Of a DNA stretch of 7,207 nt, positions 5,662 through 7,207 are shown piece by piece. The DNA comes from Alphaproteobacteria bacterium. GTDB taxonomy: Bacteria > Pseudomonadota > Alphaproteobacteria > Rhizobiales > Xanthobacteraceae. Numbering within the stretch: the stretch's first letter is position 1; every line of letters begins with the position of its first letter. The translations under genes were made by a program, and so were the position numbers. The stretch covers positions 1 to 7,207 of the forward strand of contig VAZH01000365.1 in NCBI GenBank assembly GCA_005884465.1, given 5' to 3'. The notes under the pieces were generated by a model. It was not told the origin of the DNA. It saw only the letters and a list, made by a program, of their open reading frames with translations, and searched no databases.

Positions 5662-5776
5662 GGTTTTCGCTCCCGTGCGTAGCTCCGCGGAAGCGGCGCC
5701 AAACGGACGCACCTGGAAACGCTAGCGACAGGCGGCAGCGCGCTCTGTGAGAAAGATCACCTTGGAGGCAGGGGCG

Positions 5777-6178
5777 CTAAGCGGTGTTGCGCCCCAATGC
5801 TTTTTGCATGGCCAGCGCCGCCTGATCCATCTGGCCGTCGATATAGGGCGCGATCTCGTTGGGCAAGACGTCGACGATCCAGATCAGCCGGGCGCGCCCG
5901 TCGCCATCGGCCGTTACCTGCACCGACGCGCTGTGCTGTTTTATCCGCTCGCTGACAACGGCATAGACCAGCCGCCGCCGCGCGTCATCGCAATCGACCA
6001 GCAATTCGCGCGCCACCGTGCCGTTGGCAAAGGTCACGATCCGCGCGTCGCCATCGAGCCGCGAATCGAGCACGAATCCCGGCACCAGCCGCTGATGCGG
6101 GCTGCCGAAATCGCGCACCGCGGCCCAGACATCAGCGGGCGAAGCATCGATCGGAATGTCCTTGTGAATGGAAGCCAT
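5777..6178 (-). CDS. SRPBCC-fold (START / polyketide cyclase-like) small protein
   Basis: The 133-residue product has the length and pattern of the SRPBCC helix-grip superfamily (polyketide_cyc2-like members), which bind hydrophobic ligands in a deep cavity. It begins with IPIDASPADVWAAVRDFG (8-25), the usual first strand and following helix. PGFVLDSRLDGDARIVTFANG (about 33-53) and ARELLVDCDDARRRLVYAVV come next, and a long C-terminal helix rich in Ala, Met and Gln (about 112-129) closes the fold. There is no signal peptide. The start is firm: an ideal AAGGAGA (6190-6184) lies five bases before the ATG. It follows the VOC gene by 41 bases on the same strand, so co-transcription is likely. Ligand and reaction are unknown. 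Some family members are cyclases or hydrolases, others only carriers, and no catalytic residues can be assigned here. Confidence 0.85.
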   Translation of the reverse strand: MASIHKDIPIDASPADVWAAVRDFGSPHQRLVPGFVLDSRLDGDARIVTFANGTVARELLVDCDDARRRLVYAVVSERIKQHSASVQVTADGDGRARLIWIVDVLPNEIAPYIDGQMDQAALAMQKALGRNTA

Positions 6179-6219
6179 GGGTATCTCCTTTGACGACGGT
6201 GTATGTGAAGCGATCGCAA

Positions 6220-6579
6220 CTACGCACAAACCGCCTCGACATTGTTGCCGTCGGGATCGATCAGGAACGCGGCGAAATAGCTCGGGCTGTAATCGGCGCG
6301 CGGCCCGGCCGCGCCATTGTCGCGGCCTCCGGCCTTCAAACCGTCGGCGTGAAATTTCTTGATCGCTGAGTGATCGGGCGCGCGGAACGCGACGTGCGCG
6401 CCGGCGGGGGCTGGCCCGTTGTGCGAATAGAGCCAGAGCGCCGGCTCGCCCTTGGGGCCAAATCCTGCGCCGGAAGCGTCGCGCGAACACAAGACGAATC
6501 CAAGCGGCGCCAATGCCGCCGTGTAGAAGCGCACGCTGGCGTCCAGATCGCCGACTTTCAGTCCGATATGGTCGTACAT
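6220..6579 (-). CDS. VOC-family (glyoxalase/bleomycin-resistance fold) protein
   Basis: The 119-residue protein has the paired beta-alpha-beta-beta-beta modules of the vicinal oxygen chelate superfamily, whose members are metal-dependent lyases, dioxygenases or drug-sequestering proteins. It opens with YDHIGLKVGDLDASVRFYTAA (2-22). Candidate metal ligands in the usual strand positions are His4, His62 in AHVAF, and Glu115 in the closing DPDGNNVEAV. The single-domain length implies a homodimer. The ATG at 6579-6577 has GGAG (6589-6586) six bases upstream, and that site lies inside an 8-bp inverted repeat (see 6582-6629). It sits 56 bases after an AraC-type regulator and 41 bases before the SRPBCC gene, suggesting a regulated small-molecule detoxification or modification function. 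The actual substrate cannot be read from the sequence. Confidence 0.9.
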   Translation of the reverse strand: MYDHIGLKVGDLDASVRFYTAALAPLGFVLCSRDASGAGFGPKGEPALWLYSHNGPAPAGAHVAFRAPDHSAIKKFHADGLKAGGRDNGAAGPRADYSPSYFAAFLIDPDGNNVEAVCA

Positions 6580-6581
6580 GA

Positions 6582-6629
6582 TGATCTCCGCTTCTTAAGG
6601 GCGTTCGAGAACGCCCGAACTGGAGATCA
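6582..6629 (-). promoter_or_regulatory. Nested inverted repeats enclosing the VOC ribosome-binding site
   Basis: In the leftward RNA, UGAUCUCC (6629-6622) is perfectly complementary to GGAGAUCA (6589-6582), and the latter contains the Shine-Dalgarno GGAG of the VOC gene. Between them lies a second hairpin in which GGGCGUUC (6616-6609) pairs with GAACGCCC (6606-6599). This stem can form 7-8 bp and is followed by only two U residues, so it is a poor terminator. When both stems form, the ribosome-binding site is covered. Whether this is a translational switch, a thermosensor-like element or chance is not known. Confidence 0.5.
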
Positions 6630-6635
6630 GCCTAG

Positions 6636-7207
6636 TCAGTGCAGGGCGAGGCGTTCTTGGAAAATCTTGCGCATCCCGCGCGAGCCCTCGCGGAACCTGC
6701 GCGGCGAGACCCCGGCGGCGCGGTGGAACGTGCGCACGAAATTGGAGAGGTCGCCAAATCCGACGTCGTAGGCGACATCCGTGATCGAAATGTCATTGTC
6801 GGCCAGCAGGCGCGCCGCATGACGCAGCCGCGAGCGCACCAGATATTGATGCGGGGTGACCCCTAGCACGCTCGAGAACAGCCGCAGGAAATGGAAAGGG
6901 CTGATGCCGGCCTGACCGGCGGCCTGCTCAAGATCGATCTGTTGGTGCGAATGGGCATCGATCCAAAGGGCTGTTTCCACCGCGCGGCGGCGATCGCGGG
7001 CGGCTGTCGCCACAGGCTTGTGCGGCCGCCCGGAAACCACCTCGACGAAACGGCTGGCGAATACCTGTCCGACCTCGTCGAGGCCGACATCGCTGCGGCC
7101 GTCGGCGGCGGCCTGCGCGAGCTCGCCGAGCACCATCAATTCGGGCAGCGGCGGCGCGCTGCCGATCCGCCAGACCTCGGCGCGGTCGCCGATCGCTTGC
7201 ACCAGTT
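6636..7207 (-). CDS. AraC/XylS-family transcriptional regulator, N-terminus beyond the window
   Basis: The 189 readable residues contain the complete C-terminal AraC-type DNA-binding domain (about genomic 6945-6690), with two helix-turn-helix motifs. The first runs around [19 protein letters not shown]. The second runs around [21 protein letters not shown] and is followed by the signature AGVSPRRFR. The frame remains open to the right edge. The GTG at 7202-7200 is only an internal valine (preceded by a Leu codon), so the gene is truncated by the window and its effector-binding N-terminal domain, expected to be cupin-like and about 100 residues, is not seen. The protein ends 56 bases before the VOC gene on the same strand, so it probably regulates itself together with VOC and SRPBCC. 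The inducer is unknown. Confidence 0.9.
   Translation of the reverse strand, partial: LVQAIGDRAEVWRIGSAPPLPELMVLGELAQAAADGRSDVGLDEVGQVFASRFVEVVSGRPHKPVATAARDRRRAVETALWIDAHSHQQIDLEQAAGQAGISPFHFLRLFSSVLGVTPHQYLVRSRLRHAARLLADNDISITDVAYDVGFGDLSNFVRTFHRAAGVSPRRFREGSRGMRKIFQERLALH

Noticed and set aside
3736..5682. 648-codon rightward frame overlapping MATE and the Met-rich gene
   Set aside because: The product is His/Arg/Asp-rich throughout and out of frame with a strong MATE match. Its right part is the antisense of the Met-rich gene, whose ATG/GGC codons read as His and Ala/Gly.
5777..6490. Long 237-residue version of the SRPBCC protein
   Set aside because: The extra N-terminal ~104 residues are the VOC gene read in another frame. 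The perfect AAGGAGA before the ATG at 6178 fixes the shorter start.
6599..6616. Hairpin GGGCGTTC / GAACGCCC as a terminator of the araC-type gene or as a LexA site
   Set aside because: Only two T residues follow on the leftward strand. The GTTC...GAAC palindrome does not match the direct-repeat LexA box usual in alphaproteobacteria. It is kept only as part of the larger inverted repeat.

Overview
The window looks like chromosomal DNA from an alphaproteobacterium of the Bradyrhizobium / Rhodopseudomonas / Afipia group. This is inferred from the high G+C content and G/C-ending codons, a SAM-II riboswitch ahead of a methionine sulfhydrylase gene, a long two-domain dCTP deaminase of the alphaproteobacterial type, and intergenic palindromic repeats that open with the 'cgtcattgcgagga' motif common in that group. 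No prophage, insertion sequence, CRISPR array, tRNA or rRNA is visible.

Left part (1-2300): metZ (O-succinylhomoserine sulfhydrylase) runs leftward off the window edge, and dcd (dCTP deaminase) runs rightward from the same intergenic region. The metZ leader is the best-resolved regulatory structure. A sigma-70-like promoter points at a SAM-II aptamer, which is followed by two mutually exclusive hairpins. The second hairpin is an intrinsic terminator with seven U residues. A final small hairpin can pair in two registers, one of which touches the Shine-Dalgarno sequence. This fits feedback control of methionine synthesis by S-adenosylmethionine.

Middle part (2300-5200): after a degenerate dispersed repeat comes a protein I do not recognise (2479 onward). 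Its last ~70 codons look like read-through after a one-base loss in a CCCC run; a frame-restored end lies at 3515. Two adjacent REP-like palindromes (3632-3741) follow, then a MATE-family multidrug/Na+ antiporter. Its first in-frame ATG lies inside the second palindrome, so a TTG at 3758 with its own Shine-Dalgarno sequence is the better start.

Right part (5209-7207): four genes run leftward. From upstream to downstream they are an AraC-family regulator (cut by the window edge), a small VOC-fold protein, a small SRPBCC-fold protein, and a secreted Met/Gly-rich protein with a His/Arg tail. The first three look like an operon or a regulator-target set. The VOC gene's Shine-Dalgarno sequence is buried in an 8-bp inverted repeat around a nested hairpin. 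The Met-rich exported protein, with methionines every 3-4 residues along a putative helical region, is the least explained gene product here. I see no clear new multi-gene system. The most rewarding items are the metZ leader, the Met-rich protein, the VOC leader and the possible frameshift.
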